Shown: positions 1-12,489 of the stretch, piece by piece
How the letters are laid out: each line of letters begins with the position of its first letter
Position numbering within the stretch: the stretch's first letter is position 1
Assembly: GCA_027919835.1 (NCBI GenBank)
Contig: JANVFP010000009.1
Location: 1,302,001 to 1,366,000, forward strand
Direction: 5' to 3'
Origin: Lentinula raphanica
Taxonomy: Eukaryota > Basidiomycota > Agaricomycetes > Agaricales > Omphalotaceae
DNA length: 64,000 bases
Made by a program: the position numbers and the translations under genes
Notes under the pieces: model-generated
What the model saw: only the letters and a program-made list of their open reading frames with translations
Database searches by the model: none
Told to the model about the DNA's origin: nothing

Positions 1-347
1 TAGTAGATCCTCGCGACTGATGAAGCCACAACACTTCGAAGCTTCTCAATTTCATCGCTCAGAATGGTGTAGCACATATGTATATTCAATCGTTACGAGT
101 CGTTGCAAGTCGTAAGGTTCGTAAAACCAATAATGTAACAACCCAATGTACAACGCACAGAGAAGATGAAGGGTCAGGTTATTATAGAGGTGATGTGCTC
201 TAAACGGAGAGAGAGAGTTTGAGGAAACTATGCAAAGGGATAGATAATTTAGCATCCCGAATATAAGACAGCAAGAATCAAAGCAAGGAAGCAGAATATG
301 AGCAACGAAGATGACTGATCAATCAAGTGGCGAAAGAGAAAAGATGC
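1..347. other. Edge sequence, no gene seen
   Basis: No convincing coding exon is visible. It probably holds the 3' untranslated region and terminator of the minus-strand gene that ends at 348. The short open frame here has no recognisable features. Confidence 0.4.
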
Positions 348-891
348 CTATGAACGTTTTCCCGCAGAGCTAGGAGGTCTTGAATTTGCACTCTCGCTCT
401 GGCCTCTCGGGCGACTATCTGACAAAGCAGAAGGAGAGCGTTTTGGTAGGGACATGTCGTCTTGGGAGCCCTTGGAGAAAAAATCGTCCTCGTCTTCATA
501 CGGTGATGATGCTGCGTTGATCTAGAAAAGATGCGTCCGTTCGTATGATATGTCTGGACATAAAATCATCACGTACCCATTGTCCCAGAACTTCCGCCAC
601 CCTAGCTGCTTCCTCCGGACTAAACCGACATTCTGTCCCTTTCTCTGCATGTAACCTCAACAGCTCACTCAAAGATCTCTTCCCTTTCGTTCCAATTGGT
701 CCCGTTGGAGTTGCATGGACTTCGCCATCTGTAGGAAATGCAACAGAATTACGCGGCGTTTTCGCGTCGTTTGACACATCTCCCTCGTTCATGACCAGTG
801 AACGGTCCCAGTCTTCACTTTGGGAACTATTTGAATTGAGGGAGAGTTGTGACATAGAAAAGTCGGCGGAATCGACAGAAGCTGAGGACAT
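348..891 (-). CDS. Conserved hypothetical, Ser-rich small protein
   Basis: Two exons (891-577 and 521-348) join across a 55-nt intron (522-576) with donor GTACGT and acceptor CTAG, in frame, giving about 162 aa. The N-terminus is Ser/Asn-rich. A conserved-looking core follows (RSLSELLRLHAEKGT, then SPEEAARVAEVLGQW), and then an acidic stretch with DEDDFF and a Ser/Arg/Pro-rich tail. From memory, mushroom genomes carry proteins with this core, but I know no function and see no enzyme motif or membrane segment. I chose the ATG at 891 because the longer upstream frame is low-complexity and unlike coding sequence. The second exon is only visible after splicing; the unspliced frame stops at 496. 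Confidence 0.6.
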
Positions 892-1696
892 GGTGGGAGT
901 AAAGATGGGATAGGAACTGGGATAGCTGTGAGATGTGATGCACGACAAATAGATATGTTGCTCTAAGACGAGAGGGAAGAGGGAGTTGATTGGAGAGATG
1001 AATGGATGAGAAGTAGGCGTGCGGATGTTTTGAAGATGTCGCAAATCAGATGGCGCAAAATTGGAATTTCTGTGTATCAAGCCGTTTGAGAGGATACTCT
1101 AGCTCGCAGCGCAGCGAAAAATAAGATAGTCGGAAAACGGTTCTACGCTGCAAAGGTTCAAACGTTCGGTAACAAATCAACGAGACACTACTGAGGATAT
1201 CTTACCTGTAATCGCTGGAGACGCAGCCAGGCTATGATGTGGAAAAGGAGGAGGGTGGTGGCGATTATAAAAAGGGATAGATTTCTCACGCGTCCGAGGA
1301 TCAACAGAACAATAATGGGCGCTAATGGGCGCTTTGCCTGTTGACCGTGGTCCGTACTCTAGTACGACGTATGTTCTCAGATCTTGCTTTGTCCACCCCT
1401 TGACTGACTGTAGAGCAGATTTTTATGGTCATGCTGATAAGCTTTATCCCTCTCGAAAGCTGATCCATTTTTAGGACTCAGCCACTTCCGACTTTGAATT
1501 TGAACAACCGGTGGTAACTGAAATGGACCATGCATGATGCCAGTGTCTGAATTCTGGAGTCGATTCGTCTGCTGCTCCGGAACTATCCCAGTATCCGAGG
1601 TGATTTCGGAATGACTGTTGAGTATTTAATGAAATTATGTACTCAAACTGGATGTCGTCGAAGATACGAGAAGCGACCTTGGTTCCTCGAATTCAT
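892..1696. other. Intergenic, promoter of the small hypothetical
   Basis: Upstream region of the minus gene starting at 891 and 3' flank of the minus P450 ending at 1697. An A/T-rich run lies near 1265. No gene is seen. Confidence 0.4.
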
Positions 1697-3805
1697 CTAT
1701 TTACCAACACCAACTCTCTCAAACTTGGCCTGACTTATGAGCTCCGCCACATCAGCGTTGCGTGCAGTGAACTGGCACCCAAATGGCTGTGGTCGGCTGT
1801 GAAAGAGGGGAGAGTACGATAATTGTAGGAGATTCGATTTACATACTTGATTAAGACTTACATTATCAGACCTTCGATAGATCTTAGAGGATCAGGAAGC
1901 TTGGGTTTCCTATCTGCATCCAACTCGGCAGTGATATTGAATGCCCAAAGCATATACGCGATATGAATGAACAGGCTGTTGTTTGCTACGTGTCGCCCTA
2001 CACAGATTCTTTCGATGTTGGTGATTTTTGAGTATGTGAGTCGTGAAATTTACATCGTTGACAAGCGCACCTCTTTCCAAAACCAAAACTGAAGTGACCC
2101 TCATCCTTTGTATTTTTAATTGACGAATCAACCCCTCCGTCAGCGTTTGGAAACCGACTAGGATTGAAATGCTCGGCATCGTCGCCATAGAGTTCGGTAT
2201 CATGATGCATCGACCTCGCATATGAGTGAAGTGAATGTCATATTCCAACATCAGTAAGTACATACACTCACCAGATATTCGGGAAACAGATTGTGCCCTT
2301 GGGCAAGAAATATCCTTCATAGTTGTCATCTTGGTTGAGTCGGTGGGGCGCGCCTATCACAAGGAAACTGAGTATGAACTCTGCAGTAAAAGAGTTCATT
2401 GAATTCACCAAGAGGGGCTACCGGTCTCCAACGCACAATTTCTTTGACTATAGCCCGTATATATGGCAGATGCTCGTAGTCATCGAAAGTAGGAAGGCGG
2501 AATGAGCCAACAACATCATCTTGTAAATTTAGCCTCAATATTCAAGTTCAAGAAATATCAGTAATCCTAACCTAATTCTTTGTGCGCTCGACGCTGAGTT
2601 TCTGGGTATAATAGCATTGCTTGCGTGAACCACGCGAGTTGAGCAGCAGTCTGCAAAATATTACAGAATGAATCAGGCTCATTCAGAGCTCGAGACAGAA
2701 CTGACCGTTTCGGATCCAGCCGAACTATCACCAGACTGAGAAAACAAACTCGTGGTAAATATATCAACATACTAAACAGAGGCAGCATTCCAGATTGCCT
2801 CGAATTCGCTCTCGCTGTTTTTGAGAAGCTTTCCGGCTGCACAAAAGGTGTCGTCACCTGCTTCCTGAGAGAAAACAGTCAGTATCATATCAAGTACAAC
2901 AAGTTCAGGATGTAATTTCACCATCCGTTTCTGCACATTTGCAGACAGTTCCTCAAGCATGACCGAATCACGTCTAAATCTCCTCTCTGCATCTTGTCTC
3001 CAACGACACATCCATGCTGGTAAATATTTCATCCAGTTGAAATATTTGAATTCCACCCAGTAATTTCCAGGTGTAGCCGCTACAACGATCTGGCGATTGA
3101 ATTCGTCAACCCGCAGAATAGTTGGGTGGGTCGAGTCCAAGACTGGCGACCATCCGTATATTATGGACAGGTTAAGGGAGGTCGAAACACGTTGAAAATG
3201 CTCGAGGAAATTCTCTGGGTCGGTAAGGAGTTGATCAATTAGGATGACAGACTCCGTCTCCTGATAGGGAAAGTAGTCTTTTGCAGCCTGAGGACTCAAA
3301 GCTCTGAAAGGATCGAACCATTGAAATCAAGAATTCTCCTATTCTGAATATGATTCAAGCACTCACTCATGGGCCAATCGGCGTTGTCTTCTCCATAGCT
3401 CGTCCGCTTGACCCAAAAGCCAATGCATGCCACCAGTGAGAAGATTGGGAACAACAAGCTCGGGCCTGTCAGAATACGCATTGGCTCTTCGATCTAATAA
3501 ATCTGTCGCTGCTTTGTGTCTTCCAAGCACGATTGTATCTTGACCCGCGATGTTGAGATAGAAGATAGGACCTGTTTCACCAATAAGCGCTACCTTGAAG
3601 TAACGAGATGGGCATTAATACCATATTGCTTTGTCCAATTGTCAAAAGTTAACCATGGCTGGCTTCGGGGAAGCTGCAAGACGTTACCAAGGATTGGAAG
3701 GCCTGGGGGTCCAGGAGGCAGTTTTGAACGCAAGCGGATTGTTTTGATCACCCAAAGTGCAGATAGTATAGCGACAGGGAAGAATATGGTGTTCAATATT
3801 GTCAT
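1697..3805 (-). CDS. Cytochrome P450 monooxygenase, complete
   Basis: A microsomal P450 of about 500 aa can be assembled across several short introns. A hydrophobic N-terminal anchor ([19 protein letters not shown]) is followed by the proline-rich hinge [13 protein letters not shown]. The I helix carries AGSETTAAQL, with the ExxR motif as KEIVRWR. The heme loop FGFGKRICVGRH is split by an intron (donor GTGCGC near 2073) inside the Arg codon before ICVG. The last exon ends at 1697 with a stretch containing RPQPFGC. All joins keep frame, so the gene looks functional. The hinge resembles fungal P450s annotated as O-methylsterigmatocystin oxidoreductase-like, but the substrate cannot be read from sequence. 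It is clearly different from the five tandem P450s further on and was not produced by the same duplication. Confidence 0.88.
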
Positions 3806-4471
3806 GCTGGTCTGATGGTAGATGTTATGTCGGGACAGATTTGTTTAAATAGTGAGCCTGGATACTCTCAAGGTCTGTGATTCGACAGGATAGCGGCCGT
3901 CACGGGTACGTACGAGTGCTGCTATGAATCTGGTTATCTCCCAGTGGTCACTGGACCGATACTATGTAGCTGCTTCACTATATCGCCAAATTTTCACCGA
4001 TGTCTTGGTTCAGCATTGAAATATTTGAAGCTTGAAGCTTGAAGCATTATTACGAACGTCAGTCATGATCATATCTTCACACCGATTGTCAGAAAAATAT
4101 AGTCAAAGTCAAGATAGCTGCTTAAATTACCTGATTTCATGGCAGCTCATTATTCTTCTTGCCGTTGTTGGCTATATTGAACTGTGTGGAATCTGGATGT
4201 TATACGATGCGGCCTTTGAGTGTAGTATTTCCTGGATCAGGCAAGACGTACACAGAACCAGCAGTTATTCAAAATCTGAGTATAAAGCAAAGGGTATTGA
4301 GCACAACTTGAAGGTGTCAAGAGAAAAGGACCTACTACTATGATACTCATGAAAAGCCAACCGCCGCGTCGAAAGTCATGGTTGGGTCAAAGCCGCGATA
4401 AGAATTTGGCGCTCAAAGGGCGCTTGTCAAATTCTCATCTTATCTGAGCAACTTCCATCATCCCATGCGCG
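3806..4471. promoter_or_regulatory. Divergent promoter region
   Basis: This 666-bp stretch separates two divergently transcribed genes (P450 on minus, NOL8-like on plus) and must contain both promoters. A short direct repeat of AAGCTTG lies at about 4028-4046. No gene is seen. Confidence 0.5.
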
Positions 4472-6307
4472 ATGGCAGACTCACCAGTGGTTAAACGACT
4501 ACACATATCTGGCCTTACCCCTTCTCTCACACCCGCTGATCTCTCTGCACGATTATCCCACTTTGGCACCGTGAAATCCGTGGATGGTTTCGGTTTGTCG
4601 GATGGTGTGGGCCAGCCACGAAAGTTTGGTTATGTTACGATCGAGACGACGAGTGGGATGTTAAAAAAATGTGAATTGTGGTGTAATTTTCTTTTCACCC
4701 TTGTTGCTTTGATTTACGAAATTCCAACCCAAACAGGTCTTTCGTCACTAAGCGGGACGACATACAAAGGGGCGAAGCTACGCATCGGTGAAGCAAAGCC
4801 CGACTTTACTGAACGGTATGTAAACTGTCCTCACGCGTCGATGCTCGTCTCAGTATCCTAGGACTCAGAATAGCGAAAGAAAAAGCAGAAAGTAGCTCGG
4901 AAAATTCAAACAAGCAGCGAAGACTGCATCATAGCAAATTTTCCGGAGTTCAAGCCTCGGATATGTCCCTCGTCACACGCGATAATGCTTCGCAGAGACT
5001 TGGGTGGAAAGTCATGCCTTCAGGTCGGGTAGTCCGAACGATGAAGATGAGACCTGGGAAGCCATTGCCTCCTCTACCGACGCATCTAATGGACCAAAGT
5101 CATTCGAAAGTCAAGAAGAAGAAGGTTAAAGAACCCGATGCTAGGGCTAGGTCTAGGCTTATTGATGTTACGAAGTGGGATGGTTCGTATGTTTCTGGTG
5201 TATTTCTGGGTGGGGACCAAGTCGCGCAAGTTGTCGATGGTCGTGTCGGAGCTATGCAGGCGAAGAAGAAGGAGCAGGAGGAAAAGAAGGAGAAATCCAA
5301 GGGAACAGTGAAGGAGAAGAAGAAGAAGACGGAGAGCGAAACAATAGTAATCGACAAAGAGGAGAACGTCCCGTCTCCTCCTCGTCCTTCCACACCGCAA
5401 TCAATACCGATACCCACTGTTGGAGCTCCCCTTCCTACATCTTCATCATCTTCGAAGCTCCCAGATTTGAGCGCTGAACGAGCTCAAACACTTTCCTTCC
5501 TCAACACCTTCCTTTTCTCATCCTCCAAGACTCAATCGGCGAACCCTATCGACTGGGATTCAGACGTCGATCTCGACGAAGTGAATGTCTTGGAAGCGCC
5601 GAACGCTGTTGGTGCGAACGATGCTGATGAAGAGTATGAGATCGTTCCTGGAGAGGCAGAACACGAAGATCAGATGATCGTCGACGAAGACCAAGGACAC
5701 GGAGATAGTGTCGACGGCGCCGATGAGGATGATGTGGCCCATGTTTCTCAAGACGTAGATATGAGAGATGAAAATACGACTGAAGCCCAACCTCCACCGA
5801 ACAAGAACAAGAATACATTACAAGACCTCTTCGCTCCGCGCGAAGATGAAGGCGAGTACGACCTCATTTTAGTCATATTTAGGCTCAACCTATCTCTTCT
5901 CAGGTGGCTTTTCTCTATTGAACCATCTTGACCTCGAGGATGACGACGACCTGGACCTCGACGTGGTTCCGTTCCCTACATCTGCGCCCGTTGTAGAGAC
6001 ACACCAAGAGGATGTATCCGTGCATGATACCAATTCGAATCAACCGCCGACACTGCGTTCCCAGCAGAATAGGTCATCTCAACCCATTACCCTGGACCCC
6101 AAAAAGCCTCTCTTCTTCCCTCGGTCAATAGCTCTAGCTACATCGGGTGCAGCCTCTTCCCCGTTCTATGCTCATCTCACACCGGAAGAGATACAGAGAC
6201 AATGGGAGGAGAATAAGGTTGAGTTGACGAGAGGATGGAAGAAGCGGCATAGGGAAGCGGGGAAGGTGAGAAGGAGGAGAGGGGTTGGGGTTGGGGTAGA
6301 GGATTGA
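4472..6307 (+). CDS. NOL8-like nucleolar RNA-binding protein
   Basis: The N-terminus is an RRM with LHISGLTPSLTPADLSARL as RNP2 region and KFGYVTIE as RNP1, split by an intron after codon KK. A basic linker follows, then a Lys/Glu-rich coiled-coil-like block (about 5270-5370). Next comes a long acidic segment and a C-terminus with TPEEIQRQWEENK and a WKKRHREAGKVRRRRG basic tail. RRM plus this tail is the arrangement of NOL8-type proteins, which act in nucleolar ribosome biogenesis. Introns run from about 4671 and 4816, both GT-AG. The last intron (5852-5903) uses a GC donor, AAG|GCGAGT. Only that donor opens the acidic C-terminal exon; the nearest GT (5856) gives a stop at 5929. Assignment rests on motif order, not on a search. 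Confidence 0.7.
5852..5903 (+). other. GC-AG intron in the NOL8-like gene
   Basis: The donor reads AAG|GCGAGT, close to the GC-donor consensus, and the acceptor is CTCAG. Joining 5851 to 5904 gives EDEGGFSLLNHLDLEDDDD in frame. The neighbouring GT donor at 5856 leads to an early stop. Confidence 0.65.
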
Positions 6308-6838
6308 TTGGGATGAATTGGGTGTAGTATTTCTTTTTGATCGGAGATGGTATAAGTAAGTACAGGATATAGTATGCTAATGGAAGGTCCTCCAAATCTT
6401 GTTCCGGAAAGGCGTGGTGGAAAAAATCTATAACGTCTGTGCGTACGGTTCGCGAGAAGGAGGTTGAGGATGCATTAGTTTCCAGGAGTCAGTGAGCATC
6501 GGGCCCAAAGAGGAAGAGAACGGGCCACTTTGAAAGCGATAGGTATAAGACGATGCTGATGATCACCTGGGCCCGTTGGACAGCCACAGATGTACATAGA
6601 ACGTTGTCAAGCTCTCGTGGCAATGCTCTTTGGGCCGAATCGATCCATTCTTTCTAAATGTTCTGAAATATTCAAATGAAAATGCACGCATCAACAAAAA
6701 AATCTCTGTAACGGTACTTAGAGGAAGTTGTCTGCAGGTAATGATAAAAAGTCAAAACCATTAAATTATCACGATCATCCCTGAGAATCTATGTTACTGT
6801 AGATCGGTCTGCCCCTCGATATATCCTTCCTAGAACCT
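6308..6838. other. Convergent intergenic region
   Basis: Lies between the ends of two convergent genes, so it should hold both terminators. No gene is seen. Confidence 0.4.
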
Positions 6839-8379
6839 CTACTTCAAAGTCCCTGCTCCAGCACCAGGAATAACCATAGTCGGAGGCAAAGTCGTGATAG
6901 GCGGTAACAGCGAAGCAGCGGTTTTCCGCGCGTTCTGAATCAACAACTGATCCATGACGACCAAGCTCGCCATCGCCTCGACTATGGGCACCGCCCGGGG
7001 GACGACACACGGATCGTGACGCCCACGGGCGGCAAGTGAGCCAGGGGTGCCGTCGTATTGCGCGGTGGATTGGGCTTGAGAGATCGTGGCGGGGGATTTG
7101 AAGCCGATGCTAGGATGATTGGATGGGTTAAAATACGATGGATGATACGGAAGTTGTATGTAGAGATAGGTAGGGGAAATTCACCGAAAGTAGATATCCT
7201 CCCCGTTCGTAATCCCACCCTGAACCCCACCACTCCAGTTCGTCTTGGTCCTGAGTTTCCCATGTTCTGTCCTGACGAACGCATCATTGTGTTTACTCCC
7301 TGGAACCTGTGTCCCTCTGAACCCCGATCCGATCTCGAATGCCTTGGTGGCAGGGATGGAGAGCATCGCGTGGGCGAGGGTCGCTTCGAATTTGTCAAAG
7401 CAGGGTTCGCCCAGACCGGAGGGGACGTTGCGGATGACACAGGTGACGGTTCCGCCGATAGAATCTGAGGCGTCTTTGGCGCGGATGATTCGCTGGGGGG
7501 AAGATACATTGTTGGAGAAAGAGAAGGCGATTACAAGAGATGGAGACAAACCTGAGTCATTCGTTCTGCAGTTTCTGGATGTGGGCAACGAGTTGCGTGC
7601 CGGTCGACTTGGTCTCTGGTGACGGTTGCGAGGAGGTTGCGGAACTCTTCACTGAGCGCGTCTTCGACGTCGTCCTCGTCTTCGTTGGAAGGCGACGAGG
7701 AAGGTACGCTGAAGGGGATGTTGATCTTTCCTACGGAGGAAACAAAGGCGACGACTTCGATCCCAAATGCAGTCTTGAGATATTTCTCGGCTATAGCCCC
7801 AGCTGCTACTCGACCTGGAGATGGCATTAACAGACTTCGGTCTTCCCTTGATGAGTGAAGAGAAAGGGGATGAACGGACCGATGGTTTCTCGAGCACTGC
7901 TCCTACCCCCACCACTGCTCGCTTTCACACCGTACTTCTCCAGATAGGTGTAATCTGCATGGCTCGGCCGCGGATACAGGTCCGTCTCGGAATAATCATG
8001 AGGACGTTGGTCTTCGTTCTTGACCAGGAGAGCTATGGGTGTTCCGAGGGTGACGCCGAGTTCTAGGCCACTTTGGAGATGGACACGGTCTTTTTCGTTT
8101 CTCTAATGGAACGATGTGGATCAGTGAATGGATTGGGGATGGATGGAGTGCGTGTTTACGAACGGGAGTTGTAAGGTCGCTTTGACCAGGTCTTCTTCTG
8201 TCTAGTTGGATCTGGATGTCTTCGGGCGAGAGTGTTAGGCCCTACGATGGTAAATCGATGAACATCAAGAGATCAGAGGAAAGACAGACTGGTGGACATC
8301 CATCTATTATCGCGCCTACAGAAGCACAGTGACTTTCACCAAAGGTTGTTACGCGGAAGAGATGGCCAAAGGTAGACAT
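6839..8379 (-). CDS. ARO2: Chorismate synthase
   Basis: Catalyses the last shikimate-pathway step, EPSP to chorismate, with reduced FMN, in the cytosol. Fungal enzymes carry their own flavin reductase activity. The protein starts [18 protein letters not shown], the family signature with the catalytic His. It continues with [13 protein letters not shown], then [19 protein letters not shown] across an intron (donor GTCCGT), then EIGSGF and [12 protein letters not shown]. The end region reads [15 protein letters not shown] and then [17 protein letters not shown] before the stop at 6839. At least six exons join in frame. Length is about 400 aa, as expected. The start is fixed by the conserved MSTFG N-terminus at 8379. 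It is transcribed divergently from the SAP30-like gene. Function is near certain from the motifs. Confidence 0.93.
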
Positions 8380-8580
8380 TTTTTGAGGTAGATTGGGACA
8401 CAGTTGGCGTTTTATAGGAGAGAAAATCCGATGTGTTCGAATTTACAGAGGTCCGCGGCCGAAAAAAGTTCAAAGCAGTGACTCGCACTCTCTCGCACTC
8501 CGGCCGGCAATTCAATTTGGCTGGATTTGGTTATGCCCAGGGCGCTTAGAGTAACTGAGCTCTTCTCCATCATCATCATC
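8380..8580. promoter_or_regulatory. Compact divergent promoter
   Basis: Only 201 bp separate the ATG of chorismate synthase (minus) from the ATG of the SAP30-like gene (plus). Both promoters must lie here or extend into the genes. A GCACTC/CGCACTC repeat is visible near 8485-8500. Confidence 0.45.
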
Positions 8581-9292
8581 ATGTCTACCACAGCTCAATC
8601 AACGAGCAGTCGCTCCAGAAATCAAAACAGAAAAAAGGTCAACGAAGATGCTTCCTACATCGGCCCTCCAATGTCTAGTGCAGCTGGTGTCAAGAGACAA
8701 GCTGTCGAACGTCCAGAAGGTGACTCTTCCAGAGCCAAAAGGAAAAAGGTCGAAATGCCCCTCGTGCAGAGTAAGCTTGGAGATAGTGAGAGTAGACCCT
8801 CTGTGGTACGTTCTCATTCGACCCGTTGGACCACATTCCTCATACGCGTCTTCAACACAGGCAGATTTTGCCAAAATGCCCTCTTCTTCTGTCCACCGCT
8901 ATCTAGCCACATTCGACCTCATCCCTATCATCCGACCATCTCCAAGCACCGCCGACGAGCCTCCACCACCATACACCCTAAACCCAAACTTTCCCCAGCC
9001 GCCTTCTCGGGCCCCATCTCCTATCCCTGTGGCAACACCTGCCAATCGACCGCGACGCGAGCCGCATTCCAAAGACCAGTCACATAGAAGGAGCTCGAGA
9101 CTTTCAGATGAAACCTCTTTTCCGCAACGCGCTCCGATACTTGCAGACGTGCACGAGCTGCATCTCGTCCTTGCTGGGATCGCTGAAAAGCATTTCCGGG
9201 AGATAGCTCCGATCAGTGGGAGAGAGGAAGTGGACACGCTGGCGGCGTTTATGTTTGCGGTTAGTAATGCGAAAAGTGGAAGGATGAAATAG
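8581..9292 (+). CDS. SAP30-like putative Sin3-binding protein
   Basis: Two exons (8581-8805 and 8861-9292) join across a 55-nt intron with donor GTACGT, giving about 218 aa. The N-terminus is low-complexity and basic, with KRKK near residue 60. Exon 2 holds the likely functional part: DFAKMPSSSVHRYLATFDLIP followed by RPSPSTADEPPPP. This resembles the Sin3-binding domain of SAP30-type histone deacetylase subunits as annotated in basidiomycetes; that match is from memory. A Pro-rich linker, a basic RRxSRL stretch and a helical end (HLVLAGIAEKHFREI) follow. I chose the ATG at 8581 because the open frame from 8527 adds only uncharacteristic residues. A decayed copy of exon 2 lies downstream at 12862-13085. 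Role would be nuclear transcriptional repression, by inference. Confidence 0.6.
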
Positions 9293-10055
9293 CTTAGGTT
9301 CGTTATCGCACCTTGGCTCGTTTACTGGCTCTATCAATTAACGCTTTGTCGTGACAGGTTCTTTGTGCATTCAATTTTCGTGTTGTATATAGCTATTCCT
9401 TCATATAATATTGCTTCCTATCTGTTCTCCGCTCATCAGACTCCTTTGCTTCGAATTTACCGAGCCGCAACCGGTGCAAATCACAATTGACGGCCACAAG
9501 GAATATGAAGATTGAATTTAGCGCACGAACGATGATCATTACGCGTCGTGGTGTGGTGTTAGATCCCCTATGTGTGAGTGTCGGTTTATTGAAAGAACGG
9601 CGAGTGCATACATCCGACTTTATGTCTGGATTCTGGATGCTAAAGTTCTCACTCCTTCTATTCTTTCAGATATTATCACAGCAATCCGTGGATCGATGAT
9701 CACCTTCTCTCTCGCCCTGGGAAGCCTGGGAACCCCCTCTGGAAAACCCGACGGGTTTCAACTTTCTCGTCAGCAGCATTGATCATCTGTCAAGGAAGTC
9801 TATGATAGTTCGCAGGTTCCTCAGCGCTCATTCGTAGACATAACGATTATGAATGGTTCTGCCGCATTACAAGATGCATTCGGCAGTGGCAATCGTAGAC
9901 TCGTAGTCAGAACTGCGTACGTGACTCGGTTAATCCTGGTTATACAGTGACATACTTATAACTTACTGCGACTATAAAGTTCAACTGTGCAGCAGAGGTC
10001 CATAGAGCTGTAACATCACCTTCCTTCTTACTGTAACTCTGCTTGATAGAGCTCG
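9293..10055. other. SAP30-like 3' flank and P450 A upstream region
   Basis: Holds the 3' flank of the SAP30-like gene (about 9295-9385) and then the P450 A promoter. Both parts recur, diverged, upstream of P450 B and in part upstream of C. So this region is inside the tandem-duplication unit. Confidence 0.55.
9902..9980 (+). promoter_or_regulatory. P450 A upstream box and TATA-like site
   Basis: A box with CGGTTAATCCTGG near 9926-9940 follows CGTAGTCAG at 9902. A TATA-like ACTATAAA lies at 9971-9978. Closely related sequence lies at the corresponding place before P450s B, C and D. Confidence 0.5.
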
Positions 10056-12489
10056 ATGCATCCCCTCCTCCAAATCATCCTCTCCATCTTTGGGACTCTG
10101 GGGTCCTACGGACTGTTCCTACTCATACGATACGTATACGCAGAAGCGACATCTCCCTTGACCAAACTACCTGGCCCCCCAAATCCCAGCTGGATCCATG
10201 GGAACTCGAAGGAACTCCAAGATGCTGCAAGTCTCTCATCTTTTAGAATCCCAACGAACAGAACCCCTCATACTTTTTCCCCCCTCTTTTCGTGACCTCC
10301 GCAGGAAATAGCCGTGATGCAGGAGAGATGGGTAGAGCAATATGGTCCTACTATAGCGTACAAGTGGTTTCTTGTAAGTTGGCAACTTGAAGGGAAAGGC
10401 GTCGTTGACTCTTGAATTTTGTTGGTTGATTCCCATTTGATATTGATATCAATTTGATTACAGGGAAACCGGCTTTACACACAGGATACCAAGGCTCTAC
10501 ACCATATCCTCATGAGCGGATATGATTATCAAAAACCAGAGGCGTTGCGAAAGTGGAGTTTGAGGAATGTCGTGGGGTCAGGTACGATGATTTTGTATTG
10601 TGATTGGATCCATGCCAACACATTCTCTTTTTCTCTGTGTCAAGGGATACTCGTTCAGGAGGAAGACGAGCATCGACTCCAGCGTAAAGTCATGGTGAGT
10701 GAAAACCTCTGCGTCGATTTTCAAGCTTCGACGCCAACGATTTTCATTATTCATAATCAATTCTGAAATCAGAATCCTGCTTTCGGCGTCGCTCAAATCA
10801 GGGAATTGACCGAGATCTTCGTGGATGAATCGATTCATGTACGGTGGTCTACAGACACCTTCCTGCGCTGAGCACTCATGTGGAACCCGTTATCAGCTGA
10901 GGGATATCTGGGCCTCTCAAGTAGGACCTGAAAATAATCCAATCCGCGTCGAAGTTCAATCATGGCTCAGTAGAATGACGTTGGATGTGATAGGCCGGGC
11001 AGGTAATGTTTGGTTCTTAGCTTCTTAGAGTGCCTTCTCTCAGACGAGCTCTACATACAGGTTTCAACTACCGCTTCAACGCACTGGACTCTACCGAGCC
11101 GGACGAGCTGAACAAAGCGTTCTCTGTGATATTTGGGATAAGTAATCGGTTCACGTTGTGGAATGTATTACAAACCGTCGTCCCTGTGCTCCGGCTCATC
11201 GTGAGTACTGTAGCGCATTCGACGCTGTCGTCTTTTCTCATTTGTTGTGACCTCGCGTTTTCCGCTCCTCAGCCGTCGACGACCGACTCCGTGAAGAAAG
11301 AAGCCCAAGCTACGATGGAACGCATCGGCCGGGACCTTCTTCGGCAGACAAAGGAGTATTTGGCTGCTACTGGAGAGAAGGCAGATGGTTGGATCGCGAG
11401 AGACTTGTTGTCGTTGTTGGTTCGATCGAACATGAGCAAGGATATTCCGGAACACCAGAGAATGACGGACGAGGATGTTATCGCTCGTGCGTATCAATAT
11501 TACATATTGTCCTTGACGTCGTGAGCCCTGACTTATATAACTGTTCCAGAGGTTCCAACGTTCCTGGTCGCAGGCCACGAAGTAAGTGGACCTTTGCTTC
11601 TTGCGTGGCATAGCCCTATCGCTGACGTTCCACAGACCACATCGACGGCGGTAACATGGGCGTTGTTCGCTATGACTCAGAATAAGGAAATCCAGAACAA
11701 GTTACGCGAAGAATTGCTCCAAGTAGCGACTGAGAGTCCGGACATGGACACACTCAACTCGCTGCCTTATCTCGATGCTGTGGTGAGGGAGACGTTGCGT
11801 GTACACTCTCCCGTCACGGGAACTCTGAGAGTGGCGATGAAGGATGATTTCATACCTCTGGGCACGCCGTATACTGATAAAAATGGCGAAGTACACAATT
11901 CGATACAGTCAGTCTATCTGTGCGGTGATTGTCAGAGATGCATCAGACTGAGATTTTTTGATTTTTCGTGTAGAGTCAGCAAGGGGGATACGCTCAGTGT
12001 TCCGATTCTTGCTGTGAATAGGTCCAAGGAGATATGGGGAGAGGATGCAAGGGAGTTCAAGTACGTCGCTGTCAGCTTTGGATGTCTTTAGTCGTTTGAC
12101 CAAGTTGGGACTTTGATTCGACAGACCTGAACGTTGGATGACGCCTGGCGGTGTTCCAAATGCAGCCTCGACTATTCCCGGAGTCTGGGGTAACATGTTG
12201 TCCTTCTTAGGAGGTGCCCATGCTTGTATTGGATATAGGTTCTCTCTGGTCGAGTGCGTTTGATTTCATCTCAGTCTCCATATATCAAAGTCATCTGATA
12301 CGTGTGACTGGTCTACATAGGATGAAAGCCCTCCTGTTCGTCCTAGTCCGCAAATTCGAATTCGATCTTGCAGTGTCCCCGGACGACGTGGTTGGGAAGT
12401 CGACCATCGTACAACGTCCGCATTTGAAGAGCGAACCGGAGAAGGGAAGTCAGCTTCCGCTGTGGATGAAATTGTATGTGCCTTCGTGA
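10056..12489 (+). CDS. Cytochrome P450, tandem copy A
   Basis: About 540 aa in 13 exons, all joins in frame. It starts with an N-terminal membrane anchor ([20 protein letters not shown]) and the hinge [13 protein letters not shown]. Later come the I helix VAGHETTST (split by an intron after HE), ExxR as [11 protein letters not shown] and the heme loop [13 protein letters not shown]. The end is MKLYVPS. Intron 1 (10227-10304) has a GC donor, GCT|GCAAGT. At the same place the paralogues have GTAAGT or GTGAGT, and reading through meets a stop before the acceptor. An endoplasmic-reticulum monooxygenase is expected; substrate and family number cannot be assigned. It is the first of five tandem copies with the same exon plan. 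Confidence 0.9.

Noticed and set aside
545..913. Plus-strand open frame of 122 codons
   Set aside because: Antisense shadow of the small hypothetical gene, whose splice sites and core motif are convincing.
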